Source: an endosymbiont of Lamellibrachia barhami
GTDB taxonomy: Bacteria > Pseudomonadota > Gammaproteobacteria > Chromatiales > Chromatiaceae
Length of the DNA stretch: 64,000 nt
NCBI RefSeq assembly: GCF_011947365.2
Contig: NZ_JAAVSH020000001.1
Location: 1,088,234-1,152,233, forward strand
Reading direction: 5' to 3'
Part shown: piece after piece, positions 42,250 through 50,024 of the stretch
Layout of the letters: each line of letters begins with the position of its first letter
Position numbering within the stretch: the stretch's first letter is position 1
The notes under the pieces: model-generated
Told to the model about the DNA's origin: nothing
The model's input: the letters and a program-made list of their open reading frames with translations, nothing else
Database searches by the model: none
Program-made: the position numbers and the translations under genes

Positions 42250-43278
42250 ATGAATAGCTACGATAAGCTCAAACAACACCTGGAAAGCAACCAGTCCACT
42301 TGGCTCATAACGGGTGTTGCCGGTTTCATCGGCTCTAACCTGTTGGAAACCCTGTTGAAACTCAACCAGTCCGTTGTCGGCCTGGATAACTTCTGTACTG
42401 GGCACCGCTACAATTTCGACAAGGTGCAGGAACAGGTTTCGGAAACTCAGTGGAACAACTTCGCCTTCATCGAAGGTGATATCCGTTCTCTGGATGACTG
42501 CAAAAAAGCCTGCGACGGCATCGATTACGTGCTGCATCAGGCGGCCCTCGGTTCGGTACCCCGTTCCCTGGACGATCCGATCACCACCAATGAGAACAAC
42601 ATCACCGGCTATCTGAACATGCTGGTGGCGGCTCGTGATGCCGGTGTCAAACGGTTTGTCTACGCAGCCTCCAGTTCCACCTATGGCGACCACCCAGGTC
42701 TGCCGAAGGTTGAAGGTGAGATCGGCAACCCGCTCTCTCCCTATGCGGTCACCAAGGTAGTCAACGAACAATATGCCAGCGTATTTGCCCGTTGCTACGA
42801 TTTCAAGACCATCGGCCTGCGCTATTTCAATATCTTTGGGCAACGTCAGGATCCGAACGGCGCTTACGCAGCTGTCATACCAAAATGGGTCGATGCCATG
42901 ATCAAGGATGAAGAGGTCTTCATCAATGGTGACGGTAAAACGAGCCGGGATTTCTGCTATATCGACAATGCCGTGCAGGCCAATCTTCTGGGCGCAACCA
43001 CAGAAAACCCTGATGCGGTCGACCAGGTTTATAATGTTGCCGTTGGCGACCGCACTACATTGACCGATTTGTACGAAGAGATCCGTATACTGCTGGAAAA
43101 GCGCTTTCCTCATCTCAAAGGGTCCTCTCCAACCTACAGGGATTTCCGCGCCGGGGATGTTCTGCACTCTCTGGCCGATATTTCCAAATCAGAAACATTG
43201 CTGGGATATGAGCCGACTCACAAGATCGGACCCGGTCTTGATGAAGCGATGGGCTGGTACGTCGACGATCTGACCTGA
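42250..43278 (+). CDS. tviC: UDP-N-acetylglucosamine 4-epimerase family (TviC/WbpP)
   Basis: [77 protein letters not shown]. Confidence 0.92.
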   Translation: MNSYDKLKQHLESNQSTWLITGVAGFIGSNLLETLLKLNQSVVGLDNFCTGHRYNFDKVQEQVSETQWNNFAFIEGDIRSLDDCKKACDGIDYVLHQAALGSVPRSLDDPITTNENNITGYLNMLVAARDAGVKRFVYAASSSTYGDHPGLPKVEGEIGNPLSPYAVTKVVNEQYASVFARCYDFKTIGLRYFNIFGQRQDPNGAYAAVIPKWVDAMIKDEEVFINGDGKTSRDFCYIDNAVQANLLGATTENPDAVDQVYNVAVGDRTTLTDLYEEIRILLEKRFPHLKGSSPTYRDFRAGDVLHSLADISKSETLLGYEPTHKIGPGLDEAMGWYVDDLT

Positions 43279-43316
43279 TCCCAATTTAGCGCTAGTTTAC
43301 GAAAAGGAACTCCCCA

Positions 43317-44324
43317 ATGAAGGTATTGATAACTGGCAGCGCCGGTTTCATCGGTTCAGCTCTGGCACTGCGACTGCTGGAGCGTGGTGACGAGGTCATC
43401 GGCATCGACTGCCTCAACGACTATTATGATGTTGAACTGAAGAAGGCGCGTCTGGCTCGTACTCAAGACCATCCAAAGTACACCGACCTGCGGCTCGAAC
43501 TGGAAGACCGTCAGGGTATTGCAGACTGTTTTGCAAAATACAAACCCAACCGGGTCGTCAATCTAGCGGCCCAGGCAGGTGTACGCTACTCCATCGAAAA
43601 TCCGCTGGCCTATATCGATTCAAACCTGATGGGTTTCGGGCATATTCTCGAAGGGTGCCGTCATAATGGCGTCGAGCACCTGGTCTACGCCTCCAGCAGC
43701 TCCGTTTACGGCGCCAACACCTCCATGCCCTTTTCGGTTCACGACAATGTGAATCACCCGGTGAGTCTCTATGCAGCCACCAAAAAGGCCAATGAGTTGA
43801 TGGCTCACACTTACAGCCATCTCTATCGCCTGCCCACCACCGGCTTGCGTTTCTTCACGGTTTATGGACCCTGGAGCCGTCCCGACATGGCGATGCTCAA
43901 ATTTGCCCAGAAGATCATGAAGGGCGAGCCCATCGATGTCTTCAACTACGGCAAACACCAACGGGATTTCACCTACATCGACGATATCGTTGAAGGTGTG
44001 ATTCAGGTGCTGGACCGTCCGGCGCAGCCCAATCCCGACTGGGACAGCGATCACCCGGACACCGCCAGCAGCACCGCACCCTATCGGCTCTATAATATCG
44101 GCAGTAACAACCCAACAGAGCTAATGCGCTACATTGAGCTGCTGGAAGAGAGCTTGGGCAAGAAGGCAGAGTTAAACATGTTGCCACTGCAGGACGGCGA
44201 CGTGGTTGCCACTTATGCCGATGTGGACAGCCTTATTAAAGACACGGGTTATAAACCCAGCACCAAACTTGAAGATGGTGTAGCGGCCTTCGCCAAGTGG
44301 TTCAAGGAGTACTATGGGCACTAG
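43317..44324 (+). CDS. NAD-dependent epimerase, probable UDP-glucuronate 4-epimerase
   Basis: MKVLITGSAGFIGSALALRLLERGDEVIGIDCLNDYYDVELKKARL; SSSVYGANTSMPFS; RFFTVYGPWSRPDMAMLKFAQKIMKGEPIDVFNYGKHQRDFTYIDDI. Confidence 0.93.
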   Translation: MKVLITGSAGFIGSALALRLLERGDEVIGIDCLNDYYDVELKKARLARTQDHPKYTDLRLELEDRQGIADCFAKYKPNRVVNLAAQAGVRYSIENPLAYIDSNLMGFGHILEGCRHNGVEHLVYASSSSVYGANTSMPFSVHDNVNHPVSLYAATKKANELMAHTYSHLYRLPTTGLRFFTVYGPWSRPDMAMLKFAQKIMKGEPIDVFNYGKHQRDFTYIDDIVEGVIQVLDRPAQPNPDWDSDHPDTASSTAPYRLYNIGSNNPTELMRYIELLEESLGKKAELNMLPLQDGDVVATYADVDSLIKDTGYKPSTKLEDGVAAFAKWFKEYYGH

Positions 44325-44354
44325 CCTGATCCGCTACGCTTGATCAGGCCTACG
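44325..44354. repeat. REP-like palindrome CCTGATCCGCTACGCTTGATCAGGCCTACG
   Basis: Same unit as 17315 and 54488, immediately after the epimerase stop. Confidence 0.75.
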
Positions 44355-44395
44355 AGAAGCCGGCTGGAATCCGGGAGATTGTAATCTGGGAAGAG

Positions 44396-44430
44396 CGGAA
44401 TCTGGCAGTTATGCCGGGTTCCGTTTTTTT
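44396..44430 (+). terminator. Rho-independent terminator after the sugar-nucleotide operon
   Basis: CGGAAtCtGGCagttatGCCgGgTTCCG stem followed by TTTTTTT. Confidence 0.8.
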
Positions 44431-44436
44431 ATGCGC

Positions 44437-44495
44437 AAAAAAAAGCGGGTGAGAACCGATCCAGGAGGCTGAAAGGATCGAGTTTGCTCACCCGC
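44437..44495 (-). terminator. Long hairpin plus poly-T on the minus strand, downstream of rdgC
   Basis: GCGGGTGAG (44445-44453)/CTCACCCGC (44487-44495) with inner CGATCC/GGATCG stem; A-run at 44437-44444 is a T-run on the minus strand. Confidence 0.75.
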
Positions 44496-44641
44496 AGACT
44501 AGCGCTTATCCACGGAAACGACCAATCCGCGTGTAGCTGTGCGGAATATTAGCCATTCTTAATTAACTTCAATATGACACAGATCAATAAACCCTGCATT
44601 TCGCTAAGGAATTACTCTGGGCGAAACGTCATCAAAATCCC

Positions 44642-45553
44642 TTAATTTTCGTCCTGTACGCCGCCGAAGAGTTCCAGCAGACGGGGCAGAAAACGGCGAA
44701 ACTCCAGGGCCATCAGGGAAAAATCGACATCGAACCGCGCAATATCATCCTCAGCCACACTATCAGCGGCCTCCTCCTGAATGATATCCAGGAACTTTAT
44801 TCGCTTTAGCGCAAGATCTGATTCAATCGTGCAGGAGAGCCGCTCATTCCACTCTACAGCCAATTTGACCACCTGTTTTCCCGCATCCAGGTGGTTGAGC
44901 ACTTCCTGTGCGCCCAGGTCATGTCCCTTGCAGCGCACAATCGCCTTCTCGTCTGAAGCATCCTGGAGTTCACAGCTGTCCTGCAGGACAAAGTCACCAT
45001 ACTGCTCCGGGCGGCGTATCCACTCGGTCATCACGGAAGGGGGAGCGACTGCAACATCCAGGGGGCGGACCGGCAGGGTTCCCAAGGTCTCACGGAGCAG
45101 TCCCAGCAGTGCTTCCGCCTTGTTGGCCGAGGCAGCGTCGACTAGAATCCAACCGCTGGTCCGATCGATCATGGCATAGATCCGTGCCGATTTGGTAAAC
45201 GCTCTGGGCATCAAATCCTGGATGATCTCATCCCGAATCTCACCTTTCTCCCGCCGGGAGACCTGGCGTGCTTCCGCCTCTTCTATCATTACGGTTTTCT
45301 CTTCAACCATCTCCCGGACCACCGACGCGGGCAGTACCTTCTCCTCCTGTCGCAGGCAGAGCATGATGCTACCGTTCACTTCATGGGCCAAGCGGTCCGA
45401 TCGCCTGCCCAGCGGTGATGTCCAGCCGAGTGTGGCAGGCTCCATGCTGCCGCAACTTCGAAACTCCCGTTCCGCCAGCTGTATCTGCAGCTCCTCCTCC
45501 GACAGCGCGAAGGGTTTAAGAAGTTGGTAGATACGAAGATTTTTGAACCACAT
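44642..45553 (-). CDS. rdgC: Recombination-associated protein RdgC
   Basis: MWFKNLRIYQLLKPFALSEEELQIQLAEREFRSCGSMEPATLGWTSPLGR; DLGAQEVLNHLDAGKQVVKLAVEWNERLSCTIESDLALKRIKF. Confidence 0.95.
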   Translation of the reverse strand: MWFKNLRIYQLLKPFALSEEELQIQLAEREFRSCGSMEPATLGWTSPLGRRSDRLAHEVNGSIMLCLRQEEKVLPASVVREMVEEKTVMIEEAEARQVSRREKGEIRDEIIQDLMPRAFTKSARIYAMIDRTSGWILVDAASANKAEALLGLLRETLGTLPVRPLDVAVAPPSVMTEWIRRPEQYGDFVLQDSCELQDASDEKAIVRCKGHDLGAQEVLNHLDAGKQVVKLAVEWNERLSCTIESDLALKRIKFLDIIQEEAADSVAEDDIARFDVDFSLMALEFRRFLPRLLELFGGVQDEN

Positions 45554-45692
45554 GTGAGCACGCCAGACTGGTGAATGGGGAGGCGGATTATGGCGGATGT
45601 TCTCAGGCTTATCCAGCCTTGCTTTTTGAAAAAAAACGACCCATGGTTCTATATAGAGATCAGAGAAGATCGCACCTTATGGGAAAACCAGA

Positions 45693-46271
45693 ATGTCTAT
45701 CGAAGCGAAAAAAAACCTCAGCGACAATGGCTGGAAAACACTGTTGGAGATCGCCCGTGCATCGATCCGAAATGGTTTGGAGAAAGGCAGATCATTGCCT
45801 GTCGAGGCTGCAGATTACGCCGCCGAGTTGCAGGCCATACGCGCCAGCTTTGTGACCTTGAACAAACGTGGCCGGCTGCGCGGCTGCATTGGCCACCTGG
45901 AGGCAATCAAGCCACTCATCGAGGATGTGGCGGAAAACGCCTATTCTGCCGCCTTCCGTGATCCCCGATTTCCACCGCTGTCGCCCCATGAATATGACGA
46001 ACTCGACATCCACCTCTCTGTGCTTACACCGGCTGAACCTCTCCCCTTCGAATCCGAGAGCGACCTGATTCAACAGCTGCGCCCCGGGATCGACGGACTC
46101 ATCCTGGTGGACGGGGTGGCCAGAGGCACCTTTCTTCCTTCTGTCTGGGAGTCACTGCCGAAAGCCGAGGATTTTCTTCGGCATCTGAAACGCAAGGCCG
46201 GTCTGCCCGAAAACCACTGGTCGGAGACGTTGGAGATCTATCGCTACGAAACCGAGGTGTTTCCTGATTGA
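45693..46271 (+). CDS. amrA: AmmeMemoRadiSam system protein A (AMMECR1 domain)
   Basis: ASFVTLNKRGRLRGCIGHLEAIKPLIEDVAENAYSAAFRDPRFPPLSPHEYDELDIHLSVLTPAEPL; GTFLPSVWESLPKAEDFLRHLKRKAGL. Confidence 0.94.
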   Translation: MSIEAKKNLSDNGWKTLLEIARASIRNGLEKGRSLPVEAADYAAELQAIRASFVTLNKRGRLRGCIGHLEAIKPLIEDVAENAYSAAFRDPRFPPLSPHEYDELDIHLSVLTPAEPLPFESESDLIQQLRPGIDGLILVDGVARGTFLPSVWESLPKAEDFLRHLKRKAGLPENHWSETLEIYRYETEVFPD

Positions 46272-46278
46272 AGCATTG

Positions 46279-46360
46279 GCCGGTTCAAGTTTGCGGAACC
46301 GGCTGTGCAGTCCTTCGTTTCAATCTCTGATCGCCCGATCCACAAGCTTGAGCGGGCCTC
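46279..46360. repeat. BIME-like pair of palindromes in the amrA / pentapeptide-gene gap
   Basis: GCCGGTTC..GAACCGGC (46279-46303), about 30 bp spacer, then GCCCG..CGGGC (46333-46357). Confidence 0.65.
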
Positions 46361-47143
46361 CTAGCGTAGACACTTGCCGACAGAACCGGCGCCACAGGTC
46401 ACCCCGTCGACCCAAATCGCTTCATCAAGCCTTGCACCGTCCAGTGCCGCACCCTGCATTCGGGCGCCGCGCAGATCGGCAAAACGCAGATCCGCGTTGA
46501 TGAGGTCGGCCTCTGTCAGATCAGCACCCTGAAGATTTGCGCCCATCAGAGAGACTTTCTCCATCAGCGCATAACTGAGATCCGCGTAACGAAGATCGGC
46601 ATAACGCATATCGGCCTCACGGAGATCCGTAGCAGTCAGTTTGGCCTTTCGCAGCACCGCACTGTTCAGCGTCGCCCCTCTCAGGCTGGCCGACCCCACA
46701 TCCACAGCAACCAAGAGGCAACTACGCCAATTAACCCCAGGCGCAGCGGGTGAATCACACTGGGGATCATCCATCCTCTTGGGCATCCCGGACCAAAGTG
46801 ACAGGCCGACAACAGCTCCCAAGACCAGCAGACTGACAATCATAGCCAATAAGGGAAATTTTCGTGTCGGTCTATCAGCAGATAAAACATCAGTTTGGTC
46901 ACGCGCTTCCAGTGTTTTTTGTGCTGAGGCATCACCGCTTGCTGCCCGCAGTTGCAGGGGAATAACCTCCGGGACCTCTCCTATGGGTTTCCAGTTGCGG
47001 CGGTCCGCACTGATCTCCACATCCAGCCCGACCTCCTCCTGAAGCAGCATCCGCCGGATACGGCCGCTCGGGTAGGGGCCTCGTTTGATGCCCTCACTGC
47101 GCAGGAACCAGAGGCGGGTATTGTCTACTGTCTGATCTGTCAT
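46361..47143 (-). CDS. GYF_2-like domain, TM and pentapeptide repeat protein
   Basis: N-terminus MTDQTVDNTRLWFLRSEGIKRGPYPSGRIRRMLLQEEVGLDVEIS; TM FPLLAMIVSLLVLGAVVGLSLWSG; repeats ADLREADMRYADLRYADLSYALMEKVSLMGANLQGADLTEADLINADLRFADLRGARMQGAALDGARLDEA. Confidence 0.85.
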   Translation of the reverse strand: MTDQTVDNTRLWFLRSEGIKRGPYPSGRIRRMLLQEEVGLDVEISADRRNWKPIGEVPEVIPLQLRAASGDASAQKTLEARDQTDVLSADRPTRKFPLLAMIVSLLVLGAVVGLSLWSGMPKRMDDPQCDSPAAPGVNWRSCLLVAVDVGSASLRGATLNSAVLRKAKLTATDLREADMRYADLRYADLSYALMEKVSLMGANLQGADLTEADLINADLRFADLRGARMQGAALDGARLDEAIWVDGVTCGAGSVGKCLR

Positions 47144-47274
47144 AGCGTTCAATTTTTCCGGGTATTTCGTAGGATTATCGGCAACAATCCTGATGAGTTG
47201 AATAGTTTTCACTGCCAGAAACATTCGTGTGGCATATACTTTTCCCAACTACGCTTCCAACAGAATCGCAAATG

Positions 47275-48402
47275 CGCATACCTGGTTCCAACATTGTCCT
47301 GCCTCTACCCAACGCACTGCCGCAGGAGAACCCGATACAGAACCTCAAACCGGGGCAGATACTGCAGGCGACGGCACTGAGCGACACTCAGAACAGCCAG
47401 CTCAAACTTCAGATCGGTGTGACCCGTTTGATCGCCCAAACCCAGGTGGCGATAAAAAGCGGACAACAACTTACACTGAGCGTTGAAAAGGGCGGTAAGT
47501 TTCCAGAGTTACGCCTGCTCACGACCTTCAGCCGGGAGCAGCTGCAGGCCAATGCGCTGAAGATGCTTCTCCCCCGCCAGCAGCCACTGGCTCAACTCTT
47601 TGACAAAATTGCCGCCCAACTGTCGAATACCAGCAGCAACCCGGCGCCCGGAAATGTACGCCAAGCAATCGATGGATTGGTCGGCCGCCTGCTCTCCATC
47701 GACCAGCCTCAGTTCCAGCAGCAATTGCGCACAGCATTACAAAACAGCGGTCTCTTTACTGAAGCCCATCTGTTGCAGGGCAGCGGCAACCCCGCTGACC
47801 TCAAACTCAACCTGCTCAGACTATTTGAACTGATCAACACTCTGCTACCCGGGAAGGGCCTGAATCCCCAACAATCCGCCGCCGCATTAATAGCTTCCGA
47901 TAGTAGCGGCACTCCATTACCAGCCGATTCCCCGCTTCGATTTCTACTGGATCTGCTGAAACAACTCGACGGCGGTCTGGCACGTATCCAATCCAATCAA
48001 CTCGCCTCTCTGCCGCAAGAAGACCCGACACGACAGACCTGGCAGTTTGAACTACCTGTCCGACATATCGAACAACTGGATGTTTTCCGAATTCGGTTAC
48101 AGAAGGAACCCGGGAAGAGCGGAGAAAAAGAGGATGCTGTCTGGAGTCTGACCCTGCGCATGAATCTGGAACCACTGGGCCCCATGCGTGTACAACTTCG
48201 CCTGCAGGGAGAGGCAATCTCAAGCGTACTCTGGGCTGAGCAGGCGGAAACAACCTCGCTGATTAAAAACAATCTGGAAAAACTGCGCTCCGCCCTGGAA
48301 AAAGCCGGTTTGGATGTCACAAAACTGGAAGCCTACCAAGGCAAAAGTGACAGTGATGAGCAACTGCCGCGCGGTCTCTCCCTGCTGGATGAAAAAGCAT
48401 GA
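47275..48402 (+). CDS. fliK: Flagellar hook-length control protein FliK-like
   Basis: C-terminal pattern WQFELPVRHIEQLDVFRIRLQKE...WSLTLRMNLEPLGPMRVQLRLQGEAISSVLWAEQAETTSLIKNNLEKLRSALEKAGLDVTKLEAYQG. Confidence 0.75.
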   Translation, partial: RIPGSNIVLPLPNALPQENPIQNLKPGQILQATALSDTQNSQLKLQIGVTRLIAQTQVAIKSGQQLTLSVEKGGKFPELRLLTTFSREQLQANALKMLLPRQQPLAQLFDKIAAQLSNTSSNPAPGNVRQAIDGLVGRLLSIDQPQFQQQLRTALQNSGLFTEAHLLQGSGNPADLKLNLLRLFELINTLLPGKGLNPQQSAAALIASDSSGTPLPADSPLRFLLDLLKQLDGGLARIQSNQLASLPQEDPTRQTWQFELPVRHIEQLDVFRIRLQKEPGKSGEKEDAVWSLTLRMNLEPLGPMRVQLRLQGEAISSVLWAEQAETTSLIKNNLEKLRSALEKAGLDVTKLEAYQGKSDSDEQLPRGLSLLDEKA

Positions 48403-48683
48403 AGGAAGAGAAAAACAGCAAACCTGATCTGGCCATTGCCCTCAATTACGATGGTGAGAATACCCCAAAACTTACTGCCAAGGGACGTGGTGAACTTGCT
48501 GAACGCATCATGGCACTGGCGGAGGAACACGATGTACCGCTCTATGAAGATGCGGAACTGGCCGCCCTGCTCTCCCAGATCCCATTGGGAGACGAAATTC
48601 CAGAAGCGCTCTATCGTGCTATTGCAGAGGTAATCACCTTCGCCTATATCCTGTCGGGAAAGCGACCGCCGGGTTATGAGTAA
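48399..48683 (+). CDS. FlhB-like C-terminal domain protein (EscU/YscU/FlhB family)
   Basis: LAIALNYDGENTPKLTAKGRGELAERIMALAEEHDVPLYEDAELAALLSQIPLGDEIPEALYRAIAEVITFAYIL. Confidence 0.9.
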   Translation: MKEEKNSKPDLAIALNYDGENTPKLTAKGRGELAERIMALAEEHDVPLYEDAELAALLSQIPLGDEIPEALYRAIAEVITFAYILSGKRPPGYE

Positions 48684-48693
48684 ACCTTTTCAA

Positions 48694-48837
48694 AGTTTGG
48701 GGTCAGAGTAAAAATACTCGAAGACTGTCACAGACATGGACAGGTACAAATATGAAAATCTTCCAACCAAAGTACATCATTCGAAAATAAATCGTGAAGA
48801 ACCGACTAATGGAGAGTTTTTACTCTGACCCCAAACT
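48694..48837. mobile_element. 144-bp MITE-like element with 21-bp perfect terminal inverted repeats
   Basis: AGTTTGGGGTCAGAGTAAAAA (48694-48714) and its exact reverse complement TTTTTACTCTGACCCCAAACT (48817-48837); no ORF inside. Confidence 0.8.
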
Positions 48838-49195
48838 CCCAGGCCGTCTCTGGCTGCGATCATCACTCTCTTTCTGTTCTGAACGCTCCTCCTCTTTTTT
48901 TTCGGCCCGCTCATACCGATCCACAACCTTGGAAAGCGCTTCGGTGCGGGTATGTTTACTGCGCCAGGTATCCTTTTTCACCGAGTGGTTCTGCTTGCTG
49001 GCAGCCACAACCGATTCCTGCTGTTTGATCGCCCCATCGAGTTTGGCGATAAAGGCACGGTACTCCTGCAGATGGACAGCAGAAATGCCCTTGCTGGACG
49101 CCTGTTCAAAACGCGTCAGATACTCCTGGTGATACTGCTTCAACTGCGTCAGCTTTGTCTCCTCTTCGTGCAGTGACTTTTTCGATCGGCGGTAA
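48820..49195 (-). pseudogene. fliJ: FliJ-like flagellar export protein, N-terminally truncated at about 49195
   Basis: Minus-strand reading ...RRSKKSLHEEETKLTQLKQYHQEYLTRFEQASSKGISAVHLQEYRAFIAKLDGAIKQQESVVAAS..WRSKHTRTEALSKVVDRYERAEKKEEERSEQKESDD is FliJ-like, but the N-terminal residues are missing. Confidence 0.6.
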
Positions 49196-49198
49196 TGT

Positions 49199-49957
49199 TG
49201 TCGTTGTGATAATCCTTATGATAAGTCCAGAGGCTGTGATACCTATTTTAATCCTCAAGGTTTTGCCAAAGGGAAGGCTCTATTGGCACTTCATGACGGG
49301 GATTCTAAAGCACTAAGCAAACTTAACACATTTGAGTTTACTATTTACCTCATTCAGCTTAATAAATATTATGCAGGCGATTATGTGATGCTGGATGAAT
49401 ACTGCACAGGGTTGAATGATCCCTCGCTTCCAGAAGCCTTGATGCGTAAAGGGGGTGGTTCTGTTGGTTTTGATATTACCAAGGGTATTGGTGGAATGAA
49501 TGCAAACCGGTCTATGGAAATATTTTTTGCAGGAATAAAAGATTATATAAATACTGGTGGAGCAAATATTATTCGTGCGGGGCTTGATATAGATGTGGCA
49601 AAGGCAGCTGATCTAAAGGATGGAAAGCTTCTAGCTAAAAATTATGACTGTAAAAGTGAGGTTTTTACAAATCTTTATCAAAATATTATTGCCTACGCCA
49701 ATAATAATCCGCCACGACACTATAGCGGTCTACCTGCCTTAAAAAGAAGCTGTCAAATCCATTCTGTGTCTAAAGGAGGTGAAGCAATGAAATCACAGTT
49801 CGTTTGCGAGTGTTTTGCTGCTGAATTTGACAAGATTGGAGTGGCTCGGGACGAGATTAACTGGCTAGGTGAGAATTATGATCAGGGGAAAAACTTCATG
49901 CAGCTAACGCAGAAATATGACGGTCTTCATGAGAAGATTGCCAGCTGTCTTTTTTAG
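49199..49957 (+). CDS. Hypothetical protein, likely lacking its N-terminus; AT-rich island
   Basis: The frame is open upstream of the ATG at 49283 towards about 49199 (RCDNPYDKSRGCDTYFNPQGFAKGKA), abutting truncated fliJ. Multiple cysteines, no recognised family. Confidence 0.5.
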   Translation, partial: CRCDNPYDKSRGCDTYFNPQGFAKGKALLALHDGDSKALSKLNTFEFTIYLIQLNKYYAGDYVMLDEYCTGLNDPSLPEALMRKGGGSVGFDITKGIGGMNANRSMEIFFAGIKDYINTGGANIIRAGLDIDVAKAADLKDGKLLAKNYDCKSEVFTNLYQNIIAYANNNPPRHYSGLPALKRSCQIHSVSKGGEAMKSQFVCECFAAEFDKIGVARDEINWLGENYDQGKNFMQLTQKYDGLHEKIASCLF

Positions 49958-50024
49958 AATTATTTACGGAATAGTCTACATACCTTGTAAATAGAGTAGG
50001 GCTCTTCATTGGAGGAATGGTTGA

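Noticed and set aside
42076-43167. Long (363 aa) minus-strand ORF overlapping tviC
   Set aside because: Antisense to a well-supported gene with clear motifs; its length is a shadow of codon bias.
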